From positions 21,975,001-22,039,000 of the forward strand of contig NC_053415.1 of the NCBI RefSeq assembly GCF_016859285.1: 64,000 nt of DNA, in the 5' to 3' direction. The position numbers and the translations under genes were made by a program. Positions 12,961 to 26,244 of this stretch are shown here, one piece after another; positions within the stretch are counted from its first letter, which is position 1, and each line of letters opens with the position of its first letter. The notes beneath the pieces were generated by a model. That model had not been told where the DNA came from and did not search any database. It saw nothing but the letters and a program-made list of their open reading frames with translations. The DNA is from Xiphias gladius (lineage: Eukaryota; Chordata; Actinopteri; Istiophoriformes; Xiphiidae).

Positions 12961-14110
12961 CCAAGAACTAAAAATCATTGGGTTCATCACATTAGCCAAA
13001 CTTTATATGGACATAACGTGCAAGACCTGTGTATTTTTCAGGTTGTGTTGGAGTTCGTCTTCCCACATGTGGCCCCCCCAAAAAAAAAAAATCATGTAAA
13101 GCAGTTTTAAGTTATTTGGTAAGCAAAAATATCAAATATTCCCGGGCTCCAGGTTCTTGTGAGGATTCCCTGCTTTTTCGATGTTTATTAACATCATTGT
13201 AAATGTAATTTGTTTGTCGGACAAAACAATCCACTTGAAGGCGGGTTTGGATTTTCATCATTCGGGGATGAACATTTTCATTATTTTCTTACATTTATAG
13301 ACTAAACTATTTAAGTGATTGGTCAAAAATAATCAGTAGGTTAGTCAATAACGTAAGTGACCATTAGTTACACGGCAGAATTATTGTTTGGTATCTTTTG
13401 GACAGAGCTGTAGTGTGCCAATATTATTATGACAATATGCATATTATGAAATTGGGTATGTAAATAGACATCAACAACACACTAGAGTACAGATGCAAGC
13501 AGCTATTATTTTCAACAACTGTCACTCCTCCTGTGAGGTATCCATTAGTGGAGGTTGATGTTTAAACAGAGAAAGAATGACAATATAGTAAAGCACAGGT
13601 GTGATACTATAAAATATGTCTTTACTGAAGAAGTGATCATTGTTGCCAAATACTGCTCTTTAACAAACAGTTTAAAATGTCCTTATAGCTGCTTACAGCT
13701 CATTACAGTGTGTTGTAAGCCATTAATTAACTGTTTATCCTCCTTGTAAATGTGAAATTGGGGGGGATGAAGTAAAGTTGCCTGTTATTTTTTTTTTACA
13801 AAATTCTGGTGTTTAAATTAAGGATTCCAAGCTAATTCAATTGCCATATACTTATATACATTAATATTGAAAAATGTTGTCGATATTGTCATCATATTGA
13901 TTCCATCCATATCAACCATTCCTGGTCGCACCTCTGATTTACATATGAGCCAGAGGACGTGGCCGGTTGATATGCATGCTGCTCTGTGAACAGCCAACAA
14001 CACACACGAGCACAAACACAAGGGGCTGTCTGGATGCAGAGGAATATACCATCGACCAACCAAGAATTTATCAGCCAAAACAATTAATCTTGCGGGAGGT
14101 GGGTCGTGAG

Positions 14111-14114
14111 CGTG

Positions 14115-14200
<86 letters not shown>

Positions 14201-14201
14201 T
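14111..14201. repeat. (TG)n microsatellite
   Basis: About 90 bp, nearly pure TG with CG interruptions at both ends. Confidence 0.97.
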
Positions 14202-15030
14202 GCATCTCTAAGTGTGCCCCTGAGAGAGAAATGGGGCGAGACTTCAGGCTAATGTTTAAGATATCATTCGCGCTGACCGCCCCTGAAAACCACTCGGCCC
14301 ACATACACATACACGCAAGATTTTAGAGGGTCAGCCCGGCTCCTCACATTCCATCTACCAGATCATATAACATTTTCATTGATGGCTGAGCATCTAGACC
14401 AGGCTGGATCTATTTAGCCTCCTTTTACCCCAGGAGGGACTTTCACCTTTTAAGTTATAACTAAGGAGAAGGTCAGCTTACAAAGAGCCGGCTTTGAAAC
14501 GCTTGATATGCAGCACGAGGATCTGAATAAGCAAACCGAAGGTTGTAAAACTGAGCTCCACTGTCAAATGAGCCTACAAGAGCTTTCTGTGCCGATGCAA
14601 AGCATCACATTACACCTGCTGTCATTACCCCGACTTTCTTCCATACAAGGCTACTTCAATTATTGAGCGCCCCCTGCTTTGTCAACTACTACACCTCCAA
14701 TTGAGCAGAATAAATATTCAACCTGCTTCCACCACGCACAAAATGACAATATGCACGCATGCAAAAGGGTTCTTCCAAGCTGGAACATGGAGTAATCTGA
14801 GTATAATGAGGCTGTTATTAAAAAATGAAATAAAAGAGAACACATGCAGTCCTGTCACTCACAAAGCAGAGCACATGCTTCCTCTTCATCTCTAGTTTTT
14901 TCCACCGGCAACTACTGTCTCCGCTCGGCAGCTCTTTCCATCAGACGGGCAAAGCTACTGATGCCACAAACTCATCACGACAAGAAAACAAACGGCAGGA
15001 GGAATATTTACATGTTTCTGTACTCACCTT

Positions 15031-15156
15031 TGTTATAAACGAGTGTGTGTGTTTGTTGGTCGGTGTGTGTTATGAGCTCTGCAGCACAGCAGGCAGCCTC
15101 TCCTCTCTGTCTCGCTCCCGCTGCGAGCTGGAGTAGAGTGTGTGCGAGAGAGAGAG

Positions 15157-15196
<40 letters not shown>

Positions 15197-15300
15197 AGAC
15201 TGTGAGCCCTCTCAGTGGCTATTGTTACAGGGAGGGGAGTCAAACTGAGCATGCTCCAACATGAACAGCCCTTGTGGTTGGCATGGAAACCGGGAAGCGG
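15031..15300 (-). promoter_or_regulatory. Candidate 5' noncoding exon/promoter island on the - strand
   Basis: Read on the - strand, a moderately GC-rich segment with CpGs, containing a GAGA-type run (15145-15158), ends in an excellent donor: ACAAAG|GTGAGTACAG, with the junction at about 15030. There is no long open frame, so if real it is untranslated leader. The island is bracketed by a TG tract (15159-15195) and an AC tract (15331-15381). The donor orientation matches the island at 32.8-33.2 kb, which suggests alternative first exons of one - strand gene lying left of this window. This is inference. Confidence 0.35.
15159..15195. repeat. (TG)n microsatellite
   Basis: About 36 bp of TG following a short GA run. 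Confidence 0.95.
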
Positions 15301-15328
15301 CTGTTGTGTTCGAGTTGTGCTTTCCGTT

Positions 15329-15330
<2 letters not shown>

Positions 15331-15381
<51 letters not shown>
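15331..15381. repeat. (AC)n microsatellite
   Basis: About 50 bp of AC, inverted relative to the TG tract 135 bp to its left. Confidence 0.97.
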
Positions 15382-15385
<4 letters not shown>

Positions 15386-15764
15386 TAGAAAAGCGCAGGG
15401 CAGTAGCTGATGCTGTGTCATCGTCCTGGCCATGTTTCAACACTTGATTAATCCTTAATTCTCCCTGATTTCATTCTCTTCAGAATGGAGTGACAGCTGC
15501 TCTCTCATCCGATGACCTGAATCACATACAGAAGTTCACACAGTGTCCCGGATAAAAGTAAAGCCACCACAGTCCAGAGTTCGCAGTAAAAACACCTGAA
15601 ATTAAACCTTGAAAACCCCTAAACGTGACATATAGCAGCAGAGTTACTGGAGCTGTCCTGCCATAATCTCTCATCCCTCCAGAACGTATCACAAGAAAAC
15701 TACAAGTTACATTTTACAGAAAACCATCACAGTGAGAGACCCCGCAGCCTTTCCTTACTTTTGC

Positions 15765-15960
15765 TTCTAAATATTTTTGGGACATTTTATGCCTTTATTA
15801 CCAAGTCAACAGTAGAGAGATCACAGGAAATAAGGGGAGAGAGAGTTGAGGAACGACTTGCAACACAGGTCCCTGACCGTACTCCAAACCAGGGACGTTG
15901 TGGTTCACAGACGCCGCCTTATCGTAGGCCACCAGGTAGCCGGAGTGAGAATTTTATCAT
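15765..15960 (+). repeat. Dispersed teleost repeat (GGGAGAGAGAG type)
   Basis: The order 'TTTTATGCCTTTATTACCAA', 'AGAGAGATCACAGGAAATAAG', 'GGGGAGAGAGAGTTGAGGAA' and a 'GAACGACTTGCAACACAGGT' segment matches a widespread teleost interspersed element that normally continues into a CGAACCCGGG-type segment. The short open frame at 15761-15970 lies inside it and is not a gene. Confidence 0.6.
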
Positions 15961-17469
15961 GGAAGGGTAATACTTTGTACCACCGTTGTAGTTGAGTCCT
16001 ACTGGATGTAACAAAGCAAATAGCATAACTTTTGATCTTGGAGAATGGCCTATCCTGATTTATAATTAACTAGGTAGCACATTGGCACAAGATAAAGTCA
16101 AAATAAAGTATGTGTATACGCTGTCATAATTTACCTTAGGCCTCAACCTTGGACCTATATGTGTGATGGATCAGATGAAGTCCAAATATGGAACTTCTTG
16201 GTCACATACTAAGTAAACCTGATGATGATATGATACCATTAGAGAAGAAAAATGACTGACACCGATCAATATCATTTCTACACCTTTCATGAATTGTGAA
16301 AATTAATGGATGAGTAGATATCGCTGTATCACAATACAGCACTCGTATTCACATATCAACAGGATGGTTTTAATACAGTTTTAAAAGTCTGCATCTCAGG
16401 AGAAACACCATTTGCCTCACTAATATGCATATTGTTTCCACAACAGGATGCTCAAAATCTAATCAAATCACCTGCTCTGTCAGAGGAGCATGTGTCATAA
16501 GAATGAACAATTTTAACACCATACATGAACCCTGCTAAGTGCCTTACAGAATGAAGCTAAGGCCGTGCTATCAGAGTACGTGCCCCCTGCTTTAGCGTGT
16601 CGTAATAACAGTGTGCTGGTGTATGTGTTGCCATTTGCCTGCCACATGTAGAGAGAATCAAGGGGCACAACCACACAACCCCAACTTCCAGCGGGAGTAA
16701 CAGTCACGAAAGACGCCATGCAGGCATCAGCCAGGCGGCTCTTGGCGTGTTTTTGTCTTCGAAACAGAGTACAAACAGAGCTAGAGAAGCCTTAGTGCCA
16801 AAATGACACCGAGGCCAACGCCCTCTTTCATTTCCCACATCCATACCGGCCGAAACGGCACTTTCTTCACTTTGCTTATTTTTGTCCGACTCTGCTATCC
16901 ACCACGACAGCAAGAGCAAGTGCGAAGCGAGAGAATAGAGAGATATCAGGCGTTGATGAAGACGTTATCAGCGGTCAATGCAGCCCATTCGCAGCAGGGG
17001 ATGTGTTCATTAAGCACCTGCTGTTTCGCATCGCAAGACTTCCTGCCATCACCTGAAACACGTAAAAACGTTCAAGGCTGTTAAAGCGTTCAATCAGTGT
17101 TTAGCAGGTCAATCACACATCAAAAAATCAATATGGAGACCACGGGAGGGCATTAATCAGAGGGTGGGGATGGGTCTGTGTGTTCATGTTTATTAAGTAT
17201 ATGAATATGTAATCATTACCAAACTGGCCGTGGTGAAATCCACTTTTACATTCAATACTGATCATTCGAATTCTATGATTACTGCACATGGTGCCAAAAT
17301 GACTGCAGGTGCAGCTCTTATAAATGGGCAGGTGCTGTATGCTGATGAGGAGTTTGGACAACATCTAAAAAAACAAAAACTAAAAAAAACAACATAATTT
17401 ACACATTAGATGTCATTACACCATTTATCTGCAGTCCATATAAAAGTACAAAAAAAAACAAGTTGTGGT

Positions 17470-17560
17470 TTTACAAGGGGTTATGAGCCGGACCATTTCT
17501 TGAGTGGGTGCAGTGATTTTTTTGGAGTCTTGTCGTCACCATGAGGATACACAGCAACCA
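17470..17560 (+). repeat. Dispersed repeat fragment (GCCGGACCATTTCTTG type)
   Basis: Shares 'GAGCCGGACCATTTCTTG' and a following 'CAGTGA..TT...GGAGTC' segment with 53765-53825 inside a P450 intron. Repeated use at two distant sites shows an interspersed element. Confidence 0.55.
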
Positions 17561-17799
17561 GCAAAGACCCCAGGAAGTCACCTGTTATATGCTTTAAATG
17601 ATGTTAAAACTGCATTCATTGATTATTTTAGCCGCTTGTGGAGAGAACAACCCCACAGCAGCCTGAGAAACACATATTATAACTTTATGGATTTGTTAGA
17701 GCTAACATATTAGCTAAATACTGACTATACACATTCAGCAAACACAGTACAACATTATCATCCCAGTGGAGTCATTTCTCAGTCCACCTCATGAATTTA

Positions 17800-18065
17800 A
17801 GTCAACTATTCACTCTCCTTTAAGCTTTGTTTTGGTCTCGCAGACTCAAATATCTGGCTTTTTCGCTGCTAAATGTTCTATTTTCTGCACCAGCTAGTCT
17901 CTTTTCAAGTCTGCTGTTGGTGCTGAACAGGCAGTGTACAGTGGGTTTATCAGACCTTGTTTGCTGAAAACAGCTTCCTGCTGCTGCTGGAAACAGGAAT
18001 GAGAGCAAATTCAAAGACTGTAAAACCAAAACAATGAGCTAAAAGAGGCTAAAAGGCTCCACAGA
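17800..18065 (+). repeat. Dispersed teleost repeat (second family)
   Basis: 'CACTCTCCTTTAAGCTTTG', 'GTTTTGGTCTCGCAGACTC', 'GCTGCTAAATGTTCTA', 'CAGTGTACAGTGGGTTTATC' and 'CTGCTGCTGGAAACAGG' appear in the same order as in 42790-43185 (diverged copy) and antisense at 12750-12960. Confidence 0.7.
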
Positions 18066-18315
18066 GCTTTGAAAAAAAAAAAAATAGTGGAGTTTAAAGA
18101 CCTGAAAGCATCAACTTGGCAAATTATTCATTTTATTAGTAAGTAAATCTTCTGTATACAGACTATATGCAGTTGGATGTCTTGATGTAATGTGCGTTGG
18201 CTTCGGTCTACGTTGCACAGATTATGCATTTTGTCATTTCTGGTCTGAAAGCCCAGACATGTTTCTGTAGAAGCCAAAAAGGAGAGGCCTTCACTGCACA
18301 GTGTATAATATATAT

Positions 18316-18318
<3 letters not shown>

Positions 18319-18397
<79 letters not shown>
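18319..18397. repeat. (GT)n microsatellite
   Basis: About 78 bp of pure GT, preceded by a short AT run. Confidence 0.97.
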
Positions 18398-19869
18398 TAT
18401 TAGTGTCCATGCTGGCCCTGTCCTGTTATCAGACCCTTACAGAGGTGTTGGTGGTACTGACACCGAGGGTCGAGATGAGATGAATCCACTGAGCTGCCCT
18501 GCTCCTGGCACACGCTTAGATAATTTATGAGGGCTCCACCATTGGTTCAATAATTCATAGCTCCCTCGCTCTGCTGTGGTTAAGCCACAGACAAGCCTTT
18601 TACTGTGAAAGGAAGGAGAGGAAGCAATACACAACAAGAGAGAGAGAGAGACATTTGTGGGGGGCAAACTCAATAAGAACTTTCCACACCATTACTTTTT
18701 GAGGCCTGCTAAATTTAGCACAGTCTCTGTGACTCAGGGGAGGAGCTGCACAAGGAGATGAGCTTTTAGTGATGAGTAAGTAACCGTGGGAGCCCGAAAG
18801 CATGAAGCAGCCCACTGAAGCAGAGGGTTTTCCTGAACCAGCAAACAGAGCAGGAGGTAAAGACAAGACAGGCTTCACTCATGTCATTTGTCCACATTAT
18901 TGCATACACACAGAGGAAGCCTAATAGAGTGTGCTCAGGCAGTGTGTTCACATAATAAAGATCTTAGTGCTGCACAATAGCTGTTACTGTTAGCTTTCGT
19001 AGGGGGGAACAATGCAATGTTGTTGACCCCCTTGGCGTGATGGAAATGTTTACATATCGAAGGGGGAGGAGTGCGTTAATACAGGACTTTGTAAAAAATG
19101 TCCGTTGCCAGTGTGTTTGTCTGGCGCTTGATTGCTTGGCAACCACAGGGGCATTGTGGGGCACAGTGCAGTCCTTTGACGCCTGAGAATCGATAGAGTG
19201 ATGGGTTACTGGGTGGAGGTTGATGGAGGGTACAATGCACAAAGGAACACACTGACACACATACAGGAAAGTAGCCACAGGCTTGACACACTGAACGATA
19301 CTTAAACCATCATCTGGGTCATTGTCCACTGAGATAAAGGTAAATTTGGGTCGATTCGGCCAATCAGAATGAGTTATTTTTTCTATACATCACCTGTGGT
19401 GTAGAGGTATGCAAGCATATCAGTTTTTCAACACCAGCACCAAATCGATTACAACCAAAAAAGCATCTACAACATGTTTGACATTACAAGGACAAAGTAT
19501 CCTTTTAAAGGGACGTGAAGGTTTAAAAGAGTTAGAGCAATGAAGTACTCTGTTAAAACGCAGGAATTTATGGAAGCATATAAAAAGCGCAGTGCAATTC
19601 TGCCAAGTTTGCCTTCTCCGCACTCCTGTTATTTTATACTGTGAGAAGCGTAGGTGTAATAAAGTATGACTTCAGCCTACATCTCTTAAATCTTTACTTG
19701 GATTGACTTGCTGATTTCATATATTGTGGTTGTGCGAACACCTGGGTGCAGTACAGTTTTTCTTTAATTGGTTTATTTTATTGTGCCTAAAGCCCAACAT
19801 AATGATCAATTGTGTTAACAGATGTACGGTTGACTAACGAATATCTAATATTTTTTCCATCCTGTTCTA

Positions 19870-20110
19870 TAGCCACGCTGGCAACATGGCTCAAGGGATG
19901 GCAATGTTGGTTGGTCAGTCATCCACGTTGGTCCAGGGAGAATATTTTAGCATCTATTGAATGCACTTTCATGAAATTTTATACCGACATTCATCGTTCC
20001 CAGACAATTAATTCGAATGACTTTGGTGATTCCTTGACTCATACAACTATGAGGGTGAAATTGGTGGTTTTGAGTGAAATGACTTGAAAACTACTGGATG
20101 AATGGCTGTA
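19870..20110 (+). repeat. Dispersed teleost repeat (GGATGGCAATGTTGGTTGG type)
   Basis: 'GGCTCAAGGGATGGCAATG', 'TTGGTCAGTCATCCACGTTG', 'CATGAAATTTTATACCGACA', 'TTCATCGTTCCCAGA', 'GAATGACTTTGGTGATTCC' and 'GTGGTTTTGAGTGAAATGAC' form a well-known teleost repeat in canonical order. The open frame 19812-20087 lies inside it. Confidence 0.75.
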
Positions 20111-20268
20111 AACTCTGGTTGCTTTGTGATGGGCTCCTCCACTCAGTTCTTACAGTAGGACAGTTGTATGAACACTAATATATTTTAACCCAAAGCACTG
20201 GAGAGACGGGGGAGCAGCAGGGGAAGTGGCCCACATTCCTCAGCAAAAAGTGCTGCTTCATTCACTGA

Positions 20269-20272
<4 letters not shown>

Positions 20273-20321
<49 letters not shown>
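20273..20321. repeat. (GT)n microsatellite
   Basis: About 48 bp of pure GT with degenerate GTGTTTGT sequence after it. Confidence 0.96.
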
Positions 20322-20323
<2 letters not shown>

Positions 20324-20409
20324 TGTATGGGTGTAGGTGTGTTTGTGTGTGTGTTTGTGCAACCCACATCCCTGGGAATACATTCTGCTAGATATACTAA
20401 CATCTATGG

Positions 20410-20620
20410 TTGCAACCAATTGTTATTTTCGTTATCAATTAATCTACCAATTATTCAGATCATCAAATTGTCCTTTACATTTTCCCAGATGCCAAGGCAA
20501 TGTCTGTTTTTTTTTTCCCAATCCGCAGTCGAAACCCCAAAATATTCAGTTTACAGTGATTTAAAACAAGATAAAAGCAGCAAATCCTCACATTTGAGAA
20601 CCTGGAACCACAGAATGCAA
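20410..20620 (+). repeat. Dispersed teleost repeat, sense copy
   Basis: 'GGTTGCAACCAATTGTTATT', 'CGTTATCAATTAATCTACCA', 'CCAAAATATTCAGTTTACAG', 'CAGCAAATCCTCACATTTGA' and 'GAACCTGGAACCACAGAATG' match the same family as 5875-6115 and 53278-53640. Confidence 0.75.
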
Positions 20621-21033
20621 AAATACCAATACCTGTACCAAGACCGGGGCTTCCTACCATAGGTCCATCAGTCGGTGCTAAAACACGGCAGTGTTTTGTA
20701 TCGGGGTGCTGTGTGCAGGCTGCTGTAATGATCTGCTCTGCTAAGCAACAGCCAAATACGCTGGCAGTGTATGTGTGTGTTTTTATTGATTGGCTAGGAA
20801 CAGATGACCTGCCTGGAAAAGCGGAAATAAATGGAAAACAGGGCCAAACGTCACCATCACGACCCATTCGCCTCATTCATTATTTAATTTTCCATCCGCT
20901 CTCAGCAGGTCTGACAGGAAAGAGAGGCTACTGCAGAACTCAATTAAACTGGCATTTACATGTCAGATGTTACATAAAGAAAATCCAATGACCTGTATTC
21001 TCAGATGTGTTTGTGAATGAATATGTCAGCACA

Positions 21034-21035
<2 letters not shown>

Positions 21036-21100
<65 letters not shown>

Positions 21101-21116
21101 TGTGTGTGTGTGTGTC
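21036..21116. repeat. (TG)n microsatellite
   Basis: About 80 bp of TG with one TC interruption. Confidence 0.97.
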
Positions 21117-23706
21117 TACACATGCTCCCTCCTGAGCTCTGTATTGGCTGATTTAAGTCCCCATGTGCAGAAGGGAGCCTGGTATCATAATCAGCATGCC
21201 TGCAGCCTCACAGTACCCCGAATGAAGCCAGCCCTCCTGATGGGAAGCCTTGAAATCCAATTTTCCTGTCGATCTATCCGTCTCTACAGCGTTACCATAC
21301 ATTCCCACTCAGTGCTAGATCTCTTTGTACACCATCTACATGCCTCTCTCATCAGCCCGCCTTGATTGGTCTCCTCCAGATGATACCACAGATCTTGTTA
21401 GTGCGACTGATGTAATGCAGGATTATGCTGTTGGTGGCTAATATCGATTTCATCATCATTTCCAACGCAAATACACATTAAACTGGCTCCCAGCCTGAAA
21501 TATTAGCACGGGGAAATGAGAAAGGGGCACTTTCTTCAATATATTAAACTGCTATACTTCATCTGATAGCGCCTTTTTCTGCCAAGAGGCACCAGCGTGC
21601 GTCTGTATCTGAAGTATTAGATTCAGATTAGGAAATTGGCATGTAAATCTGCTGCACCACAGAAACACAGCTGAGTTTCATTATAAAATGGAAAACTCTC
21701 TTAATATTCAACCTAAATTGGTGCCTCTGTGCAACATATGTGCAGACGGTGCTGTGGACTGGATGTACTGAATCTCCAGAACTGAAAAGAAACCAGTAGC
21801 AATATTGGCCGGACCATCTTCAGCAGAGGGAAGATTAGCTTCTTAAACACAGAGATTAATGTTATTCATCTTTTCCAGAGAGGTGACTCATTCAGACTCT
21901 GTGCTGCGTAGGAGACAGAAATAAAAAAAAAAAACACATTAGACATCAAAATTCAACCGCGGCAATCTTCACAGAAATAGTAGGAAGCTTGGGCGTACTG
22001 CAGAAAATTCAGTATTTACACATCAATAGAGGGGACTGGCTGAGATGTATTATAATGCGGAATATTCAGACAGCGGGCAAGGATTTTTGAATCTCAGTGA
22101 CACAGAATTGGATAGAAGGAAGGCAACAAGCAATGGCTGTGAACTGTCAGAGGCAATTATTCTCAAGAGGATGAGGTCCATGTGTGCATCAAACCCAGTT
22201 GTGGTGAAGGGTGCAACATTGTGCAAAGACGGTGACATAACCAAGTTACCGAGGAAAGAGCGGGAAGCCACACAAGGTCGCTGCCCTTTGAATAACGGTA
22301 TGTGGAGAAACCATTAGAGGAGACCTTGGGCTATCTCTGTTGCCGTAAAAAAGGAGCTCCTAATGTTAAACATGGACAGAAAGAAGTGAAGACAGTGTGG
22401 GGAAAGCTGTTGTTTATGGAAGTGCACAAAAGGTGCGGATATTTTCTTTTTTTAAGCAGGGAGGTTAAAACGTAAGAATCAACGTGCCAGCCAGGCTGCA
22501 TAATGAGTGCCTACGAGAGCTGTAAATCAAGTCTCATCTCATAATATTATAAGCCACTGTGCAGTGTTTAAGTGTCAGATAACTTAGATTAGATAACTAA
22601 TTGTATTTCATATCTTCTCACTGGTAGCTGTAGCAACAACCCCCCCCCCCCCCCCCAATTAAGTCAAACATGCAGATTTTTCTAAGACGGGGCTATTTTC
22701 AGTCAGAATGCTAGTGCCGGTTGATGCCTTGTTATGTCCAGATCTAGACCTCAACATATATTGAACTTTGGTGGAAACCTCCTAAATAGTAATCCAAATG
22801 ATCGCAACCTGTCCAAAACATTTTTTTTTTTTTTACACTTTTTACCTGCTCAATCCAATAAAAAGTAGCAGAATACAGCCCACTCTGGCAACAGTGGTCG
22901 TGGCGGCGGGGGTGTACGGGAGCTGGTATCACCCCATAACCAGCAGCCAAGTCAACAAAGGTTGAGTCGAGTATACGAGTTTGTAGTGCTGGACAATCTC
23001 AGCAGCTGTGTAAAAAGATAAGATCAATAAAAAATGTTTTCATCTGGATTTGAGGTCACCGCATGCCCAACAGCTCTCGTGTTTCCTCCTGCAAGAAAAT
23101 GCTGATCGCAGTTTATGAGAGGATCAAGGGGACCTCTCCAGTCATGTCCAGTTTATTTGCAGCATAAAAGTACACATTTGTCTTAGAGGGCTTTACAGTA
23201 TACTACATATGATTCTTCCTTACTTCCACCCCCATCCAGACCCTCGCGCTGTAAAATGAACACACCACAACACCATCTGGTAATAGAGTGGCACTTTTTT
23301 CTATTTCAGCACTTCATGGGGGAGAGAGACGGGGGGGGGGATGTACAGACATACTTTAATCCGTGTTTTACCAACCAAATTGCCAAACGCAAAGCAGACA
23401 CACTGAGTGTCAGCGCAGGGTCTTTAGCCTCTTGAACCAGACAGTTTCCCCTCGGGACCCCGCTGATCAACTAACCAACCTCTTTACTAAACACAGGCAT
23501 GCCGATTCAGCTGCTTTCAGGATAATCCTTCCTCCTGGTAAAAATGTGCTCTGACTTGAATCCTAATAGTACGGACGAAGGCCGTGAACGTAAACACAAG
23601 CACACAAGCAGAAGCCGTCTTCGAGCTGCAAGGTAGAGCAGTCTCTGTGCACAGAGGGTGTTCTACCCCCGTCTCATTAACATTCTGCATCTGGCTTCAC
23701 ATCACG

Positions 23707-23708
<2 letters not shown>

Positions 23709-23746
<38 letters not shown>
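23709..23746. repeat. (CA)n microsatellite
   Basis: About 37 bp of pure CA preceded by CGCACG. Confidence 0.95.
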
Positions 23747-23748
<2 letters not shown>

Positions 23749-24619
23749 CATGAACTGGGAGCAATCTCCTCTGAGAGAAATATATTTTACTGGTAAAATG
23801 CCACTGCCTTCGCCACATGGCTGGAAAATCTGAGAGAACAATACCTCGCACTGTGTGGCGTGTTCATTTCTTGTCCTTTAAGAAAAATGCTCACGGGCAA
23901 AAATCCACTCAGTCCGAATGTTATTTCTGCTGTTTTATATTGTGGGACAGACAGGGGTAGCCATTGGGAGGGGTTTGGTGAGGGATTCTTGCCGTCAGAG
24001 GAGATTAGAAAATTGCCACAGTCTGAATCTGTTGTTGAGATCGCGATTAAGATCAGATCCGGTGGTAACATCAGGAGTAGAGCGCGGTAAAACTTTCAAT
24101 GAACCTGCCACACTGTGAGATCTTAAATGCTTTATAAAATATATTCTTTTCACTGTCCTATGGCAACACGGTGTGTTGCTTGAATCTTGATTCTTCAGGA
24201 AAAAAAAGTTAAAAAATGATGGTCATGAGGTTTTTTCATGTCTCAGTGTGGTTGTGTGATGCCCTGAGGTTTCTTTTTCCTTTTTGTTTCATGTGAGCAA
24301 ATTCCATCCAATACATTGAAATGGTAAAAATAAATGACTGGATCTTAGCTGTTCATATTTTTTGCAGTAAAACAGATCTCCAAAATTGTTAAAACAGAAT
24401 CAGAAAATACTCATGTTACAATGTACGACAAGCTTTTGCTAAGCAAAGGGGAAAATGTGAAACAGAAATAAAAATGAGGCACAGAAAAAAATCATGACCA
24501 CTTCAACGGGGAAGGACGGAATATGATTTCCCCCCCATTTTGACTCTCTAATTTAACGGGATTATTCCCTTCATCATTTCCCCGAGGAAGATGCGGACAG
24601 ACATGTGTCATGTGGCATT

Positions 24620-24860
24620 AGTGGTGGGTGATACAGATGAAATCTTTCATATGGAATCTGACATTTCAATATCTGCGACGTGGTACGTTTTCTGGAAAAC
24701 TAGTTAAGAAACAGTTTATACATATCGATAGGTAGATGCATTGATTGATTAAAAATAACCAGATGAAAAATTTTGACTAATACAGTGAATTAAATACCTG
24801 ACAAATCAAGGTACGTCATCACATTGATATAAAAACCTTGTAAATTCATTCTTGCCGTGA
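24620..24860 (+). repeat. Diverged dispersed repeat (GGTGATAC-AGATGAAATC type)
   Basis: 'GTGGGTGATACAGATGAAATC' minus its ends resembles 'GGGCGATATGGATGAAATCA' at 28333, the start of another repeat copy. Highly diverged. Confidence 0.35.
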
Positions 24861-26244
24861 AGCAGGCCCGCTCTCTGATTTGCAACATTGTGCAAAAAGA
24901 TTTTCTAATAAAAATAGAAATGTTGGAGCAAGATTTACAGTATAACCTGTACGGTGACATGTCAGCCAGTTGAAAACTTCCTGTCCTCTTATGGTCTCCA
25001 ATGTCTTATCGTCCAACCCTAGTGTGAAACAGTTCATTTCAAGCTATCTCGTCAAGAGCCTGACCCATCTATGCGTATCTATATATAAGTCTCTACTGCA
25101 GCAACAATGACATGATCCCTCTCTGGCTTCCCACCACGTGTCCAGTGCAATATACCACCAAGATGGACACACCCTTTGTATTCTTGTCTCTACAGTTTTG
25201 GGTAAAATTTTTTTGTCCCTGTGCCCCTTCATAATAGAACAAATAGAATATTTTAAGATGAACAAGGATGTTATGGGGGAGTCTGCTCACTTTAGATGAA
25301 TGAAAGTTTGGACGGGGGGGAACAGAAAGGAACATTAGAGAGTGTAGCGTAGAGCAGGAAAAGAAGAAAAGAGGCGCAGAAAATGAGAGCAAGGTTACAA
25401 AGAGTGGTTAGTGAAGGAAAGGAAGAAGGCTGGATGGAGTGAGCACAGCTTGAGCCCTCTCTGCAGCTTTACTCATGGTTACACTAGATGACGGGTGGGG
25501 AGGTCACGCATTGAGGGAGCTTTTAGTCTGCCAGAGGCTGTCAGTGAGGATGTGCTTTTAAAAAATGACTGCATTCACAGAAAGCTGCTGCTGCTGCTGC
25601 TTGCTAAGCTAACTTTAAAGTCACCACCTACATATTTTGTCTGACTTATTAGAAAATGCCTAATAGCTACTACACATGCAGAGCTGCAACGTCATGTTTC
25701 CCGTTGACAGTAGTGTTTTGAGTGATGTGTAAATATGTCAGTTCCAATTGAAAACATCTTTACTTGCATTTTTAGACTGATAAAGCGTTTTCATGGAAAC
25801 GTATATAGGCAATATGAAATAATCTAAGATATAAAACAGTAGGTTTCTTTGAGAAAACAGAAACACAATGCTTTTCAGAAAATGATCAAAACACCGGAGG
25901 TTACAGTGTACTTTAATCCAGCCTTTCCATTTACCACTACATGTTGCATGTTCTCAATCCCACGCAACTGTGATTATGAAACACAGTTGCATGTCCTGTA
26001 CTACAGTATGCTAATACTACCAGACTAATAAACCTGAATGGATTATGCAGGCTAATCCAGATAATATTATTATGGGATGGAGGCTGCATTAGAGGGACAA
26101 CATTACAAATGAAGGCAGTAAACAAGTAAAACACCAAAAACATTGTAGGTTGTTAACCATGTTGGGTTTTGGACAATCAAATGCAGCACATATTTATTTA
26201 CCGTATTTATACGCCTTTCTGTATATTCCCCTCACAAAAAGGCC

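Larger units (their letters stand above)
6670..14100. other. Long gene-free stretch with unique DNA and scattered repeats
   Basis: No protein exon is recognised on either strand. It holds CA tracts near 8227-8272 and 8434-8475, a purine-rich (GA) segment at about 10660-10960 that produces long but meaningless frames on both strands, a G run at about 10771, a G run at 8693-8699, and repeat copies listed separately. Parts such as 6770-7140 and 11800-12080 are unique and of ordinary composition, so conserved regulatory sequence cannot be excluded. Confidence 0.5.
15961..19860. other. Gene-free stretch, unique DNA with repeats
   Basis: No protein exon is recognised. Segments around 16920-17100 and 18480-18600 are unique, not low-complexity and contain TAAT-type homeodomain core sites, so they are candidates for conserved noncoding elements. 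That cannot be judged without an alignment. Confidence 0.45.
21120..26240. other. Gene-free stretch with a long unique core
   Basis: 21120-22600 is mostly unique, of balanced composition and free of obvious repeats. It is the best place in the left half to look for conserved noncoding elements. A frame at 22045-22317 is open for 90 codons but has no recognisable domain and no splice context. A C run lies at 22640-22656, a (CA)n tract at 23709-23746, and a diverged repeat at 24620-24860. No gene is seen. Confidence 0.45.

Noticed and set aside
19812..20087. 91-codon + frame
   Set aside because: Lies inside a well-known dispersed repeat.
22045..22317. 90-codon + frame in unique DNA
   Set aside because: No domain, no splice sites, no codon pattern that stands out; length is within chance for this window.
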